Source: CAZNLL01 sp964573885
GTDB taxonomy: Bacteria; Desulfobacterota; DSM-4660; Desulfatiglandales; Desulfatiglandaceae
Length of the DNA: 35,563 bases
Assembly (NCBI GenBank): GCA_964573885.1
Contig: CAZNLL010000026.1
Coordinates: forward strand, 1 to 35,563
Direction: 5' to 3'
The notes beneath the pieces are model-generated. The model did not search any database. It was not told the DNA's origin and saw nothing but the letters and a program-made list of their open reading frames with translations. Both the position numbers and the translations under genes were made by a program. How positions within the stretch are numbered: position 1 is the first letter of the stretch; each line of letters begins with the position of its first letter. Below, piece by piece: positions 23,830-32,878 of the stretch.

Positions 23830-24531
23830 TTGCAAGGGTTCAGCCTCAACCTGGAGATGATTCAATCCATCTTTTCTTTTGCCAAACCCCTGGGTCATAA
23901 CGAGGACCCGGAGGAGTTGAATCTCGGCTTCGGGTTTCTATACTACGGACTGGTCAGGGCCCTTCGGCCTCATCACGTAATGGTCATCGGCTCCGGTTTC
24001 GGGTTCAGTGTGGTCTGCCTGGCCCTGGGGCTCAAAGACAACGGACTGGGACAACTCGCCTTCGTGGATCCCTCCTACGACGTTCTAAAACACGGACCCT
24101 TCAAGACCCTCGGGGGACGGGGCATGTGGAGTGATCCTGACTCGGTGGCCCAGCATTTTGAGCGGTTCGGTCTCGGCAAGTTCGTAACCCACTACAAGGC
24201 CACCAGCGAATCCTTCTTCTCCCGGTACAAAGAACTGGGTCTGCCCAAGATCGACCTGGGATTCGTAGACGGCAATCACGCATTCAAGCACGTGAAGCAT
24301 GATTTTCTCCAAATAGCCAAGAGGATGGGGAAAAACGGCTATATCCTGCTCCACGATACAAACATCTCCTTTAGGGAAATCATTCACCACGCCGGTGTCA
24401 AGCGATGGCTTTCCCTGATCAAGGGGGACTCGGAATGCTTTGAGGTCGTCAATTTTCCTTTCTCCTCGGGTGTTGCTCTTGTGCGGGTGCTGAAAGACGA
24501 GGCATGGAAAGGCTTGGAACTCTCATCTTAA
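23830..24531 (+). CDS. class I SAM-dependent methyltransferase-like protein
   Basis: A 233-residue Rossmann-fold protein of the Methyltransf_24 type. Motif I is HVMVIGSGFGFSVVCLA (about 49-65); IDLGFVDGNHAFKHVKHD holds the Asp-rich motif with a His, and YILLHDTNIS follows. The start is a TTG at 23830 because AGGAGG is 6 bases upstream and no better ATG lies near. It overlaps the following decarboxylase by 28 bases, so the two are translationally coupled. Substrate unknown; phospholipid head-group methylation would fit the neighbourhood, but this is inference. Confidence 0.75.
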   Translation: MQGFSLNLEMIQSIFSFAKPLGHNEDPEELNLGFGFLYYGLVRALRPHHVMVIGSGFGFSVVCLALGLKDNGLGQLAFVDPSYDVLKHGPFKTLGGRGMWSDPDSVAQHFERFGLGKFVTHYKATSESFFSRYKELGLPKIDLGFVDGNHAFKHVKHDFLQIAKRMGKNGYILLHDTNISFREIIHHAGVKRWLSLIKGDSECFEVVNFPFSSGVALVRVLKDEAWKGLELSS

Positions 24532-25244
24532 TTCTTCTTGCGGCGGGAGGGCTTATATCCCTGGCCTTTGTCTTTTGGCGTTACGTCTGGTTCAGCCGCA
24601 ACCCCAAGCGAACCCCCCCCGAGGGAGAAAACATCCTGAGCCCGGCGGACGGAAAAGTCGTCTATGTGCGGAAGGTCCGATCCGGCGAATCCGTGATCTC
24701 CACCAAGCATAAAAGATCCATCCTACTATCAGACCTTCTTCGTAAAGACCTGGATGGAGAAAAACTCCTTATAGGGGTATTCATGAGCCCCTTTGACGTT
24801 CACGTAAACAGGTCTCCCCTTGGCGGGACCGTTCAGTCCGTCACACATTATCCGCCGGTCCACAAGAACCACAACATGACCTCCATGCACTGGCGCACCC
24901 TGCTTAACTTCACACCTTTCTACGAAAGAAGCCCCCACCTTATAACAAACGAGCGCACTGTGACGCACATCCGAGGGTTCTTTTGTGGAGAACCTCTCTC
25001 CTGTCATGTGAATCAGATCGCGGGGGGAAGCGTCCGCGGCATCGAGTCCATTGCCCGGCCGGGTTCCACCCTCAAGAGGGGAGACATCTTGGGCAGAATC
25101 AAGATCGGCTCCCAGGTCGATACGGTGATCTCATGGAAGCCTACAATGCATCTGCGCGTACGGCCCGGCATGAAAGTTCGAGCGGGCGAATCAATTCTCG
25201 TGGAAACCCTTTCAAACCAACCCATATCAAAGGAGGAAGGATAG
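24504..25244 (+). CDS. psd: phosphatidylserine decarboxylase (PSD-A type)
   Basis: Converts phosphatidylserine to phosphatidylethanolamine. A 246-residue proenzyme with an N-terminal membrane segment (about 5-30), then LSPADGKVVYV, the SPFDVHVNRSP motif with His100, and the self-cleavage site Gly202-Ser203 (KIGSQVD), whose Ser becomes the pyruvoyl group. The length and IGSQVD motif identify the short PSD-A form common in deltaproteobacteria and archaea. It starts inside the methyltransferase gene and ends immediately before the next start. No phosphatidylserine synthase is in the window. Confidence 0.9.
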   Translation: MERLGTLILILLAAGGLISLAFVFWRYVWFSRNPKRTPPEGENILSPADGKVVYVRKVRSGESVISTKHKRSILLSDLLRKDLDGEKLLIGVFMSPFDVHVNRSPLGGTVQSVTHYPPVHKNHNMTSMHWRTLLNFTPFYERSPHLITNERTVTHIRGFFCGEPLSCHVNQIAGGSVRGIESIARPGSTLKRGDILGRIKIGSQVDTVISWKPTMHLRVRPGMKVRAGESILVETLSNQPISKEEG

Positions 25245-27674
25245 ATGAACACTTCCGTCTTAAAGGCAGACCTTCATGTCCATTCCAAATACTCTACAAG
25301 GCCCTCGGAGTGGATTCTCCGAAAGCTCGGCTGCTCGGAGAGCTACACCGACCCAAAGAACCTGTACCAAATGGCCAAGGCCCGGGGCATGGGCCTGGTG
25401 ACCATCACGGATCATAACACCCTGGCCGGAAGCCTCGAGATAGCCCATCTGGATGACACCTTTGTGAGTGAAGAAGTGACCACCTATTTCCCCGAGGACC
25501 GTTGCAAACTCCATGTCCTTGTCCATGATATCACCGAGAGCCAGCATGAGGACATCACCAAACTCCGCGAGAACGTGTTCGACCTTGTTCCATATCTGAA
25601 CAAGGAAGGCATCTCCCACGCGGTAGCCCATCCCCTCTATTCAATTAACGACAAGCTCACCCCGGAGCGTGTGGAGCAGATGTTTCTCCTCTTCAATGTA
25701 TTTGAGCTCAACGGTTCCCGGGACCATTATCAAAATGAAATCCTCAAGGAAATAATCACGCCCTTGAACCGGGAAGACATCCATTTTTTGGCCGAAAAAT
25801 ACAGTCTCGATCCTTACGGCAGCGACCCGTGGAACAAGCGCCTCATAGCCGGCTCCGACGATCACTCCTCATTGAACATCGCCACAACCTGGACAGAGGT
25901 TGAGGGCGCGGTAGCCGTCCAAGACTTTTTGTCCGCCGTCATGGAGGGAAGGGCCAGGACTTCGGGGAGGGATTCTTCTCCCAAGACCCTGGCCCATAAC
26001 CTATACAGCATCGCCTATCAATTCTACCGCAATAAGCTTTGCCTTGATCGTTATCTCAGCCGGGAACTTCTCCTCCGATTCGTGGACCGCACCCTGACCC
26101 CTCCCTCCGGAGAAGAAGAAAGCTTGATGAACCGATTAAAAACCACCGTGACCAACCATATGCCCCGGGGTCTTTTCCATCGATCCGCCCCCAATACCTT
26201 GACAGGGCTTTTACAGCGGGAAGCCAAGGAAATCCTGTCCGGCAATCAGAAGATGACTCTAATCCTTAAGTCTCCATCCAAGGATCCGAAGGTCGCGGAA
26301 GAGGCCTGGTATGAGTTTGTAGTCAGCATGTCGGACAAAATTCTGAAAGAGTTTGCAGACACCATTATGGACAGCCTTTCAGGGGCGAATGTGTTCCACA
26401 TCTTTAATACCATCGGATCCGCCGGCTCCCTTTACACCATGCTCGCCCCCTACTTTGTGGCCTACACCGTGTTTACAAAGGACAGGCGGTTCTGTGCCCT
26501 CTGCGGGGACAGGCTGGGGAAAAAGCAGGCCCCATCCTCCCCAACGAGATTGAAGCTGGCCCACTTTACGGACACCTTTTATGAGGTCAACGGTGTGGCC
26601 AAGACCCTTCAGATGCACGTAAAGATGGCGTTGAAAAACAATAAGCATCACACCATCCTTACCTGCAGCCCCGAGCCGGACACCACAGGGGTGATCAACT
26701 TCACCCCCATCGGCACCTTTGACCTGCCCGAGTACCCGGATTTAAAACTCTACTACCCCCCTCTCCTGACCATGCTTCAGAAGTGCTACGAGGAGGGATA
26801 CACCCACATCCATTCGGCAACACCCGGCCCCATTGGGATTGCGGCCCTTGTCATAGCCAGAATTCTTAAGCGGCCCATATGCAGCACCTATCACACGGCC
26901 CTGCCGCAATATGTGGCCCAACTCACGGAAGATCCCGCCATGGAAGAACTTATGTGGCGTTATGTCCTTTGGTATTACAACCAGACGGACCTCGTCTATG
27001 TGCCTTCGGTGGCCATGGGAGAAGAGCTTGCCCAAAAGGGCATTCCCAAGGAAAAAATCCAGTTCTATTCCCGGGGCATCGATAACGTGCGGTTTCATCC
27101 CTCCAAAAGGAATGGGTTTTTTAAACAGCACTACGGTCTTCAAGACAATGTGCTCAAGTTGCTCTACGTGGGGCGGGTGTCTAAAGAAAAAAACATCACC
27201 CTCCTCGAAGACGTCTTCAGGCGGGTAAACAAATTACGAAAAGGCGTTCATTTGGTAATCATCGGGGAAGGTCCCTACTGCATTGAAATGAAAAAGAAGA
27301 TGGCCGGGCTCCCTGTTACTTTTACCGGATTCCTTGGAGGGGAGGACCTGGCCCAGGCCTATGCCTCCGGTGACATCTTTGTATTCGCTTCAACCACGGA
27401 CACCTTCGGCAATGTCATTCTTGAGGCCCAGGCATCAGGTCTGCCGGTGGTGGTTACCGATGAGGGCGGGCCCAAAGAAAACTTGATCCCCGGGGAAACA
27501 GGGTTCGTGGTTCCCGCGAAGGATGCGGATAGATTTGTTCAATCCGTACTCGAACTCGTTGACAATCCGTCCCTGCTTCAGGCCATGAGGAAAAAGGCCC
27601 GGGGATATACCGAGACCCGATCTTTCGAGGAGGCCTACATCCAACTCTGGAACAGCCATAGAAGTCTATCGTGA
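25245..27674 (+). CDS. PHP-phosphoesterase / GT4 glycosyltransferase fusion
   Basis: An 809-residue two-domain protein. Residues 1-250 are a PHP metal-dependent phosphoesterase with all metal motifs: DLHVHSKYS, TDHNT, a conserved AHPLYS, and GSDDHS. A middle linker (250-420) is largely unassigned and contains CALCG. Residues about 430-805 form a GT4 glycosyltransferase: LAHFTDTFYEVNGVAKTL start, LLYVGRVSKEKN nucleotide-sugar loop, and TTDTFGNVILEAQASG in place of EX7E (first Glu is Asp). The GT module resembles lipid mannosyl/glucosyltransferases (MgtA/diacylglycerol type). The PHP module may dephosphorylate the lipid acceptor or the product. It abuts psd, suggesting glycolipid synthesis; the exact product is unknown. 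Confidence 0.85.
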   Translation: MNTSVLKADLHVHSKYSTRPSEWILRKLGCSESYTDPKNLYQMAKARGMGLVTITDHNTLAGSLEIAHLDDTFVSEEVTTYFPEDRCKLHVLVHDITESQHEDITKLRENVFDLVPYLNKEGISHAVAHPLYSINDKLTPERVEQMFLLFNVFELNGSRDHYQNEILKEIITPLNREDIHFLAEKYSLDPYGSDPWNKRLIAGSDDHSSLNIATTWTEVEGAVAVQDFLSAVMEGRARTSGRDSSPKTLAHNLYSIAYQFYRNKLCLDRYLSRELLLRFVDRTLTPPSGEEESLMNRLKTTVTNHMPRGLFHRSAPNTLTGLLQREAKEILSGNQKMTLILKSPSKDPKVAEEAWYEFVVSMSDKILKEFADTIMDSLSGANVFHIFNTIGSAGSLYTMLAPYFVAYTVFTKDRRFCALCGDRLGKKQAPSSPTRLKLAHFTDTFYEVNGVAKTLQMHVKMALKNNKHHTILTCSPEPDTTGVINFTPIGTFDLPEYPDLKLYYPPLLTMLQKCYEEGYTHIHSATPGPIGIAALVIARILKRPICSTYHTALPQYVAQLTEDPAMEELMWRYVLWYYNQTDLVYVPSVAMGEELAQKGIPKEKIQFYSRGIDNVRFHPSKRNGFFKQHYGLQDNVLKLLYVGRVSKEKNITLLEDVFRRVNKLRKGVHLVIIGEGPYCIEMKKKMAGLPVTFTGFLGGEDLAQAYASGDIFVFASTTDTFGNVILEAQASGLPVVVTDEGGPKENLIPGETGFVVPAKDADRFVQSVLELVDNPSLLQAMRKKARGYTETRSFEEAYIQLWNSHRSLS

Positions 27675-27770
27675 ATAAATCCGCTTATATCAAGTCTTAC
27701 TCCCGGCTTCCCTGCGGCAGGCCCCCATCCCCCTCACCATGCGAGGCTTCGCCGGAAAAAGAGAGATAAA

Positions 27771-29087
27771 ATGTCACTCAAGATCCCCCAGTTCTTTCGC
27801 GTCATCTCCTCCCTTTGGGCCGGCCGCATACCGGGCCAGCTCATCATTCAGTTTACGGACCATTGCAATGCCCGTTGTCCCCAGTGCGGCATGCGTGTTA
27901 CCAATCACTTTCCCAGACACCGGTTAAATGTGGATGATATCAAAAGGATGCTGGATGCAGCGCCCCGAAAGGGGATACAGGTGGTCTCTTTCACGGGCGG
28001 TGAACCCCTGCTCCACCTTCAAGACCTGATCACCCTGATAAATCATGCAGGCCGGGCGGGAATCCAATACATAAGAACAGGCACAAACGGCTTCCTCTTT
28101 TCCCGGCCCCAGGGGCCGGGATTTCATGGCCGCATCAACCGCCTTGCCGAGGCCCTTGCAGCAACCCCGCTCAGGAATTTCTGGATAAGCATCGACTCAG
28201 CCCTGCCCCACGTCCATGAAGAAATGCGAGGGTTCAAAGGGATCGTCAAAGGAATACAAAAAGCCTTACCCATCCTGCATGAATACGGCATATACCCTTC
28301 AGCCAACCTGGGCATAAACCGAAACGTGGGGGGAGAATTGACCCGCTCCGTGACCATTGCAGGCGGATCCCCAAAGGAGTTCGCCCATTTTGAAGAGAGC
28401 TACCGAGAGGCCTTTCGTTCCTTCTACCGCTTTGTGGACGGCCTCGGTTTCACCATTGTCAACAGTTGCTATCCCATGAGTATTGAAATAGGCGACGGCG
28501 ACTCAGGCCTGGACCCCGTGTACGCCGCCACCTCCCGGGAAAACCTGGTGCGTTACAACAGCCGGGAGAAAGCCGCCCTGTACAGGGCATTGTTCCTGAC
28601 CATTCCGGAATTCCGCCACAGACTCAGGATTTTTTCTCCCCGCACCTCGCTGCGCGCCCTCTTTAGGTCTTATGCGGGCGGGGAAGAGGAGGCCTACCCC
28701 TGTCGTGGAGGCCTTGACGCCTTTTTCGTGGATTCCACCGGAGGAAATACCTATCCCTGCGGATACAGAGGCGGTGAAAATATGGGCAAGTTTTGGTCCC
28801 TGGAGCCTGGAAAACAAAACGGCAAGGAAGGTTGCAGGCTCTGTGATTGGGAGTGCTTCAGGGACCCTTCCGAGTTATTTGGTCCCCTTCTTCAGATCAA
28901 GTCGTCGCCCTTCAGCCTCCTGAAAAAGCTCTTTGGGGACCATGAATATTTTGGAATCTGGAGGGAAGACCTTTCCTACTACCGGGCCTGTCACCTCTTT
29001 GACGGCCGGCGCCCGCCGGATTATAAGAAACTCGCCAGGTTCCAGGGGGCGGGGGAAGGGTCTGGACCTAGGGTTTCATCAGGGTAA
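27771..29087 (+). CDS. radical SAM protein with SPASM-like C-terminus
   Basis: A 438-residue radical SAM enzyme. CNARCPQC (Cys32, 36, 39) binds the SAM cluster, followed by the GGEPLL motif. The C-terminal part has a Cys set (YPCRGGLDAFF, NTYPCGYRGG, CRLCDWECFRD) like a SPASM/twitch region for extra clusters. These enzymes modify peptides, lipids or sugars; no peptide precursor lies next to it. As the last gene of the lipid cluster it may modify the glycolipid, similar in role to HpnH- or hopanoid-type radical SAM enzymes, but this is only contextual. It starts with ATG 27771 without a strong ribosome site and overlaps the 3' end of the converging DUF364 gene. Confidence 0.8.
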   Translation: MSLKIPQFFRVISSLWAGRIPGQLIIQFTDHCNARCPQCGMRVTNHFPRHRLNVDDIKRMLDAAPRKGIQVVSFTGGEPLLHLQDLITLINHAGRAGIQYIRTGTNGFLFSRPQGPGFHGRINRLAEALAATPLRNFWISIDSALPHVHEEMRGFKGIVKGIQKALPILHEYGIYPSANLGINRNVGGELTRSVTIAGGSPKEFAHFEESYREAFRSFYRFVDGLGFTIVNSCYPMSIEIGDGDSGLDPVYAATSRENLVRYNSREKAALYRALFLTIPEFRHRLRIFSPRTSLRALFRSYAGGEEEAYPCRGGLDAFFVDSTGGNTYPCGYRGGENMGKFWSLEPGKQNGKEGCRLCDWECFRDPSELFGPLLQIKSSPFSLLKKLFGDHEYFGIWREDLSYYRACHLFDGRRPPDYKKLARFQGAGEGSGPRVSSG

Positions 29088-29841
29088 GCCGCCTCGTTCC
29101 CATGATCTGTCTGAAATTGGCCCCCTGACTGATGCATCGCAGGGCCAGATCCGCTTCCACCACCTTTGTGCCTGAGAGGGCGTCCACGCCGTAGTCAAAT
29201 AGTACCGGGGAGAGGGGGACCGTATCTCCCAGCATGATCACATAGGCTTTCGGGTCACACAGTTCAAGGAGAGTCTCCAATGAATGGTTGGTGAGGGAGG
29301 TCCCGGTAAGAGCCACAAGGTCTGCCTGGGGGATGAGGCGGTACGCCTCCCTTTCCTCAAGGTCCCCCTCCCTGGGGTTTTTCTCGATCACCCACAGTTC
29401 CCTGACCGCCTTTCTGACCTCGGGTATAAACGGGAAATGCCCCACCACCACGACCCTTTTGTTTTCTCCCTTCTGGAGCATGAGATCCCGGGCATTGAGC
29501 TCTTCACAGGCATCCTCATCAATGTCCAGGACCGAATTGAGGGCCGCCATTCCCAGGGCCGCCTCAAGGATGCTCTCCGAAAAGGCCATTTGCACGAGAT
29601 CGCGGGCGCTCTTATCCATGAGAAGGCCGGGCTCTTTCACAAGGGGGAGGTCCTGGCGCAGGGCATCCCTTGGGAGGGTGGCGGCCAGGCCGCAACACCG
29701 GGTCAGCACGCCCGTGTGGAATATCCCCTGGCGGATATCCCTTACCGGGGCATCCATGTCGAGGGTAGAAATGAGGTGTTCAAGGATTTTCATGAGGTTA
29801 TGGGATAAAACGGGCCTGGGCGGGAGAGGATCCGCAATCAT
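29068..29841 (-). CDS. DUF364/DUF4213 putative metal-chelation protein
   Basis: A 257-residue protein of the DUF364 family, with an N-terminal DUF4213-like part (MKILEHLIST, GLAATLP) and a C-terminal Rossmann-like part with VVVVGHFPFIPEVRKAV, the ADLVALTGTSLTNHSLE segment and VIMLGDTVPLSPVLFDYGVD. The family is proposed to bind or sequester metal or metal-cofactor precursors; no reaction is proven. Two start choices: 29841 (used here) and ATG 29793, neither with a good ribosome site. Its last 20 bases overlap the converging radical SAM gene. Confidence 0.75.
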   Translation of the reverse strand: MIADPLPPRPVLSHNLMKILEHLISTLDMDAPVRDIRQGIFHTGVLTRCCGLAATLPRDALRQDLPLVKEPGLLMDKSARDLVQMAFSESILEAALGMAALNSVLDIDEDACEELNARDLMLQKGENKRVVVVGHFPFIPEVRKAVRELWVIEKNPREGDLEEREAYRLIPQADLVALTGTSLTNHSLETLLELCDPKAYVIMLGDTVPLSPVLFDYGVDALSGTKVVEADLALRCISQGANFRQIMGTRRLTLMKP

Positions 29842-29961
29842 TGATTTCTTTATACACTTTATTCAGGAGGCATAACGGCATGCCAAGGAACCGTTATTTT
29901 TCCCCGCCCAGGCCCGGATTCCACCCGGCCCAGTTCCAGTATGCCTAAGGGGCGCCCCTTT

Positions 29962-30075
29962 TCATCTCTCCAGACGTTCCGCCACTTCCTCCCAGATCTA
30001 CTTGACGGCCTCGGCCCCCTTGGATTGGCCGTCACATTCAAAAACGCCCTTTCCCCCAGCTATTCGGATAATCAT
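29962..30075 (-). pseudogene. small frame interrupted by TAG
   Basis: From ATG 30075 the frame reads MIIRIAGGKGVFECDGQSKG and AEAVK, then TAG (29998-30000), then IWEEVAERLER and TGA. The two halves join into one amphipathic domain-like sequence, suggesting a decayed or readthrough small gene. It overlaps the 3' end of the radical SAM gene in another frame, which argues for caution. Confidence 0.25.
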
Positions 30076-31024
30076 TATTGACTCCCTCAATCTCTTCTCT
30101 TACCGCCCTATAGTATATGGCGCCGTTCTCTGTTTCCGCATGGATTTGGCGCGTCCCCAGCAGGTTGCCAAGATATTTTGAGACTTCATTGGGGTGCATG
30201 CCGAAGACCCTGGCGATCTGCTCCGCCGTACAGGGGCGGCGCTTCAACATGGAAAGGATGGTATCCTTGTTTGCCTTGACCTTAGAATCCCCATCCGTGG
30301 TGAATTCAGCGATCACCCTGGCGGGAGGGTCAAAAAGGGGGCAGAGAGCAGTCATTTGATCCTTGGAAATGGGCTGTGCAAAGCCTTCTGCGGGGGGGCG
30401 TACGCACGTATTAAGATGGACCCGATGGGGACGGATCTCCCGGACCAGGGTTGAGATCTTGCTTACGTCCGCAGGCGCGGAATTCACGGCCGCCACCAGA
30501 AAAACCTCCACCCACAGATCTCCCTTGAACCGGGCCCGGAAGGCCGTCTCCCCCTCGATCAGTTGAGCAAAGCCGAGCTCCTGATGAGGCCGGTTCACCC
30601 ATCTGTAGGAGGCCTGATCCCAGGCACTGAGAGACATCTTGACCACATTCGCAAGAGATGCGGCCTCTCTCACCTGCGGGAGGGTCAAAAGGGTACCGTT
30701 GGTCAAAAGCGCCACGGGAATGGTGGTGTGGGATCGGACGAAGTCCAGCACTTCTCCAAAACGGGAATGAAGCGTAGGCTCGCCAGAGCCCGAGAGGGTA
30801 ATGTAGTCGGCCTGGCCGCCTCCCTCCAGCCACCCTTTCAGTTCCGCCATGACCTCCTCTGCGGGCACATACTCCCGGCGGTGGAGGGTCTTATCCGTGG
30901 TGCGGCCCAACTGACAGAAGATGCAATCCAGGCTGCACGTCTTATAAGGCGTCAGGTCCACTCCGAGAGACCGTCCCAAGCGCCTTGAAGGCACCGGTCC
31001 GAAGAGATATTTCCGCTCCCCCAT
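30038..31024 (-). CDS. radical SAM protein with C-terminal winged helix (COG0731-like)
   Basis: A 328-residue protein. YLFGPVPSRRLGRSLGVDL leads to the SAM-cluster motif CSLDCIFC (Cys30, 34, 37), followed by ITLSGSGEPTLHS. The C-terminal 70 residues are a winged helix (RPCTAEQIARVFGMHPNEVSKYLGNLL), an unusual addition. COG0731 members resemble the tRNA-wybutosine enzyme Taw1, but bacterial ones have unknown substrates. The ATG at 31024 follows AAAGGA. The gene is separated from the sigma-54 activator gene upstream by a terminator. Confidence 0.8.
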   Translation of the reverse strand: MGERKYLFGPVPSRRLGRSLGVDLTPYKTCSLDCIFCQLGRTTDKTLHRREYVPAEEVMAELKGWLEGGGQADYITLSGSGEPTLHSRFGEVLDFVRSHTTIPVALLTNGTLLTLPQVREAASLANVVKMSLSAWDQASYRWVNRPHQELGFAQLIEGETAFRARFKGDLWVEVFLVAAVNSAPADVSKISTLVREIRPHRVHLNTCVRPPAEGFAQPISKDQMTALCPLFDPPARVIAEFTTDGDSKVKANKDTILSMLKRRPCTAEQIARVFGMHPNEVSKYLGNLLGTRQIHAETENGAIYYRAVREEIEGVNNDYPNSWGKGRF

Positions 31025-31144
31025 TGATCGTCCTTTTTTTCCGGGGGACTCTGCCCCCGTTTTCCTGAAAGTCACCCCCCCAAAGATGGGGACGAGGGCC
31101 TTTTAAACCCCCTTACCAGAATAAAGCAAATCCTGTGCCGAGGC

Positions 31145-31163
31145 AAAAAAGGCCCGGCCTCTT
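31145..31163 (-). terminator. intrinsic terminator of sigma-54 activator gene
   Basis: On the minus strand AAGAGGC-CGG-GCCTTTT forms a 7 bp stem (one G-U) running into a T6 run (plus-strand A run 31145-31150). It lies about 84 bases after the activator stop and before the next minus-strand gene. Confidence 0.55.
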
Positions 31164-31246
31164 CTAAAATAATGCTTTTTTTCAAAGGGTTATTAGAAAT
31201 ACAGGGGCGGGGAGTCCAGTGCATTCAAGCTACGTTGTATTTTTCA

Positions 31247-32659
31247 TTAGTCGCTTTTGCGCGACCATGTTTGAGTTGTTCCTGAATTGGCCCTCCCATC
31301 CCTGGCCGGGAGATCGATATTGAGCCTTTTGATCTTTCGATACAGGGTGCTCTTGTGCATATTGAGTTCACGGGCGGTGGCCGTGCGGTTGTAATTATTG
31401 CGGCGCAGGGTATCCATGATCACCCGGGTTTCCGTGGATCTCAGGGCCGCGTCCATCCCCGCCTGAGGCGCAGGCCGAGCGTTGAAAACCTGCAGGCTTT
31501 CAGGGAGACACTGCACGCTGATCTCTCCTTCCGGGCAAAGCACAAAGGCATGTTCAATGACATTTTCCAGCTCCCGAATATTCCCGGGGTAATCATGAAA
31601 CATGAGCAAAGAAAGGGCCTCCTGGCTGATCCCGGTGACCCCCTTGCCCCTCAGCCGTCTCAGCCTCCCGATAAGATGGTCCACCAGCATGGGAATATCT
31701 TCTTTGCGTCTCCGCAAGGGGGGGAGGTCCAAACACACCACGTTGATTCGATAAAAGAGATCCTGGCGGAACTTGCCTTTTTTCACCAGCTCGGCAAGAT
31801 CCTTGTTTGTAGCGGCGATGACACGCACATCCGCCTTGACAGGACGCGTAGAGCCCAGCGGCTGATAGGTCCTCTCCTGGAGCACGCGCAGGAGCCGGAC
31901 CTGAAAGGCGGCGCTCAAATCCCCGATTTCATCCAGGAGTATGGTCCCCCCCTCGGCCAGGGCAAAATGGCCCGGTTTGTCTTTCACGGCATGGGTGAAG
32001 GCCCCGGCCTTGTATCCAAAGAGCTCGGACTCCAGCAAGGTATCCGGCAAGGCCCCACAGTTGATGGCGACAAAAGGTTTTCGACTCCGGGGGCTCAGCC
32101 CATGGAGGGCACGGGCCAGGAGTTCCTTGCCTGTCCCCGTCTCACCCTTGATCAGGACCGTACTGTTACTTTCCGCCACCTGGGGTAAGAGCTTGAATAT
32201 CCGGTGCATTTCCGGGCTGCGGCTAATCATGTCCTTCACCTGATAGCGGCCCTCCAATTCCTTGCGCAACTCCTCAACCTGGCTCATATCCCGGAAGGTC
32301 TCCACCCCGCCAAGGACCTGCCCGTTCTCATCCTTGAGCAAAGAGGTACACACCACCACCGGAATGCGTCGCTTTTCAGAGTTCACAAAGTAGGTGGAGG
32401 TGTCCACAAAGGTCTTGCCCTGCCTCATGGTCCTGTGAAGGGCGCAGTCCGTTTCGCACATGTTGGAGCGAAACACCTCCCAGCAGTGCTTACCCAAGGC
32501 CTCATCCCGGGAGATCCCGGTGATCTGCTCCGCGGCCCGATTAAAAGAGGTAATCCGCCATTCATGATCCACGGTGAACACCCCGTCGGAAACGCTGTCC
32601 AGGATGATTTCAGTGACATGCTGGGGAATCTGATAGTCTTTATCGGACGTCATGGGCAC
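31247..32659 (-). CDS. sigma-54-dependent activator with PAS sensor (NtrC family)
   Basis: A 470-residue enhancer-binding protein. A PAS domain (about 15-130) with Cys-rich CWEVFRSNMCETDCALHRT senses a signal, perhaps redox or metal. The AAA+ domain follows with Walker A GETGTGKE and Walker B GGTILLDEIGD. The sigma-54 contact loop reads GAFTHA, not GAFTGA. A Fis-type helix-turn-helix (NRTATARELNMHKSTLYRKIK) ends the protein. There is no receiver domain, so regulation is by direct ligand or redox sensing. A GTG start at 32659 is used since GAGAGG is just upstream; ATG 32653 is an alternative. It is divergent to the GMC/hydratase operon and may control it. Confidence 0.9.
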   Translation of the reverse strand: MPMTSDKDYQIPQHVTEIILDSVSDGVFTVDHEWRITSFNRAAEQITGISRDEALGKHCWEVFRSNMCETDCALHRTMRQGKTFVDTSTYFVNSEKRRIPVVVCTSLLKDENGQVLGGVETFRDMSQVEELRKELEGRYQVKDMISRSPEMHRIFKLLPQVAESNSTVLIKGETGTGKELLARALHGLSPRSRKPFVAINCGALPDTLLESELFGYKAGAFTHAVKDKPGHFALAEGGTILLDEIGDLSAAFQVRLLRVLQERTYQPLGSTRPVKADVRVIAATNKDLAELVKKGKFRQDLFYRINVVCLDLPPLRRRKEDIPMLVDHLIGRLRRLRGKGVTGISQEALSLLMFHDYPGNIRELENVIEHAFVLCPEGEISVQCLPESLQVFNARPAPQAGMDAALRSTETRVIMDTLRRNNYNRTATARELNMHKSTLYRKIKRLNIDLPARDGRANSGTTQTWSRKSD

Positions 32660-32833
32660 AAAACCTCTCAGGAACGGGGTTAGTCTACCCTTATCTCACA
32701 TTATGTCAATGGCGTTGGACCTCTTTCCTCCCAGCAGGCTCGATCCCGGGCCCTGGTCTCAGGCCCCCGGCAGGGGCTTTGGCCACAAAAACGTCCGGTC
32801 CCGGAGGATTTCTTGACGAATTCGCCGATTTTG

Positions 32834-32849
32834 GTTAAGTTCGCTTAAC
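32834..32849. promoter_or_regulatory. palindrome GTTAAG-TTCG-CTTAAC upstream of GMC gene
   Basis: A perfect 6 bp dyad with a TTCG centre, 29 bases before the GMC oxidoreductase start and followed by T5. As DNA it could bind a dimeric regulator; as RNA it is a UUCG-capped hairpin. No clear -24/-12 promoter was found next to it. Confidence 0.4.
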
Positions 32850-32878
32850 TTTTTGAACCGTTCCGGCAACCCCTTTAG

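Noticed and set aside
29859..30041. Minus-strand 60-codon frame with TTG start after the radical SAM gene
   Set aside because: Arg/Gly/Pro-rich frame typical of shadow reading in GC-rich DNA; another frame in the same place looks more protein-like.
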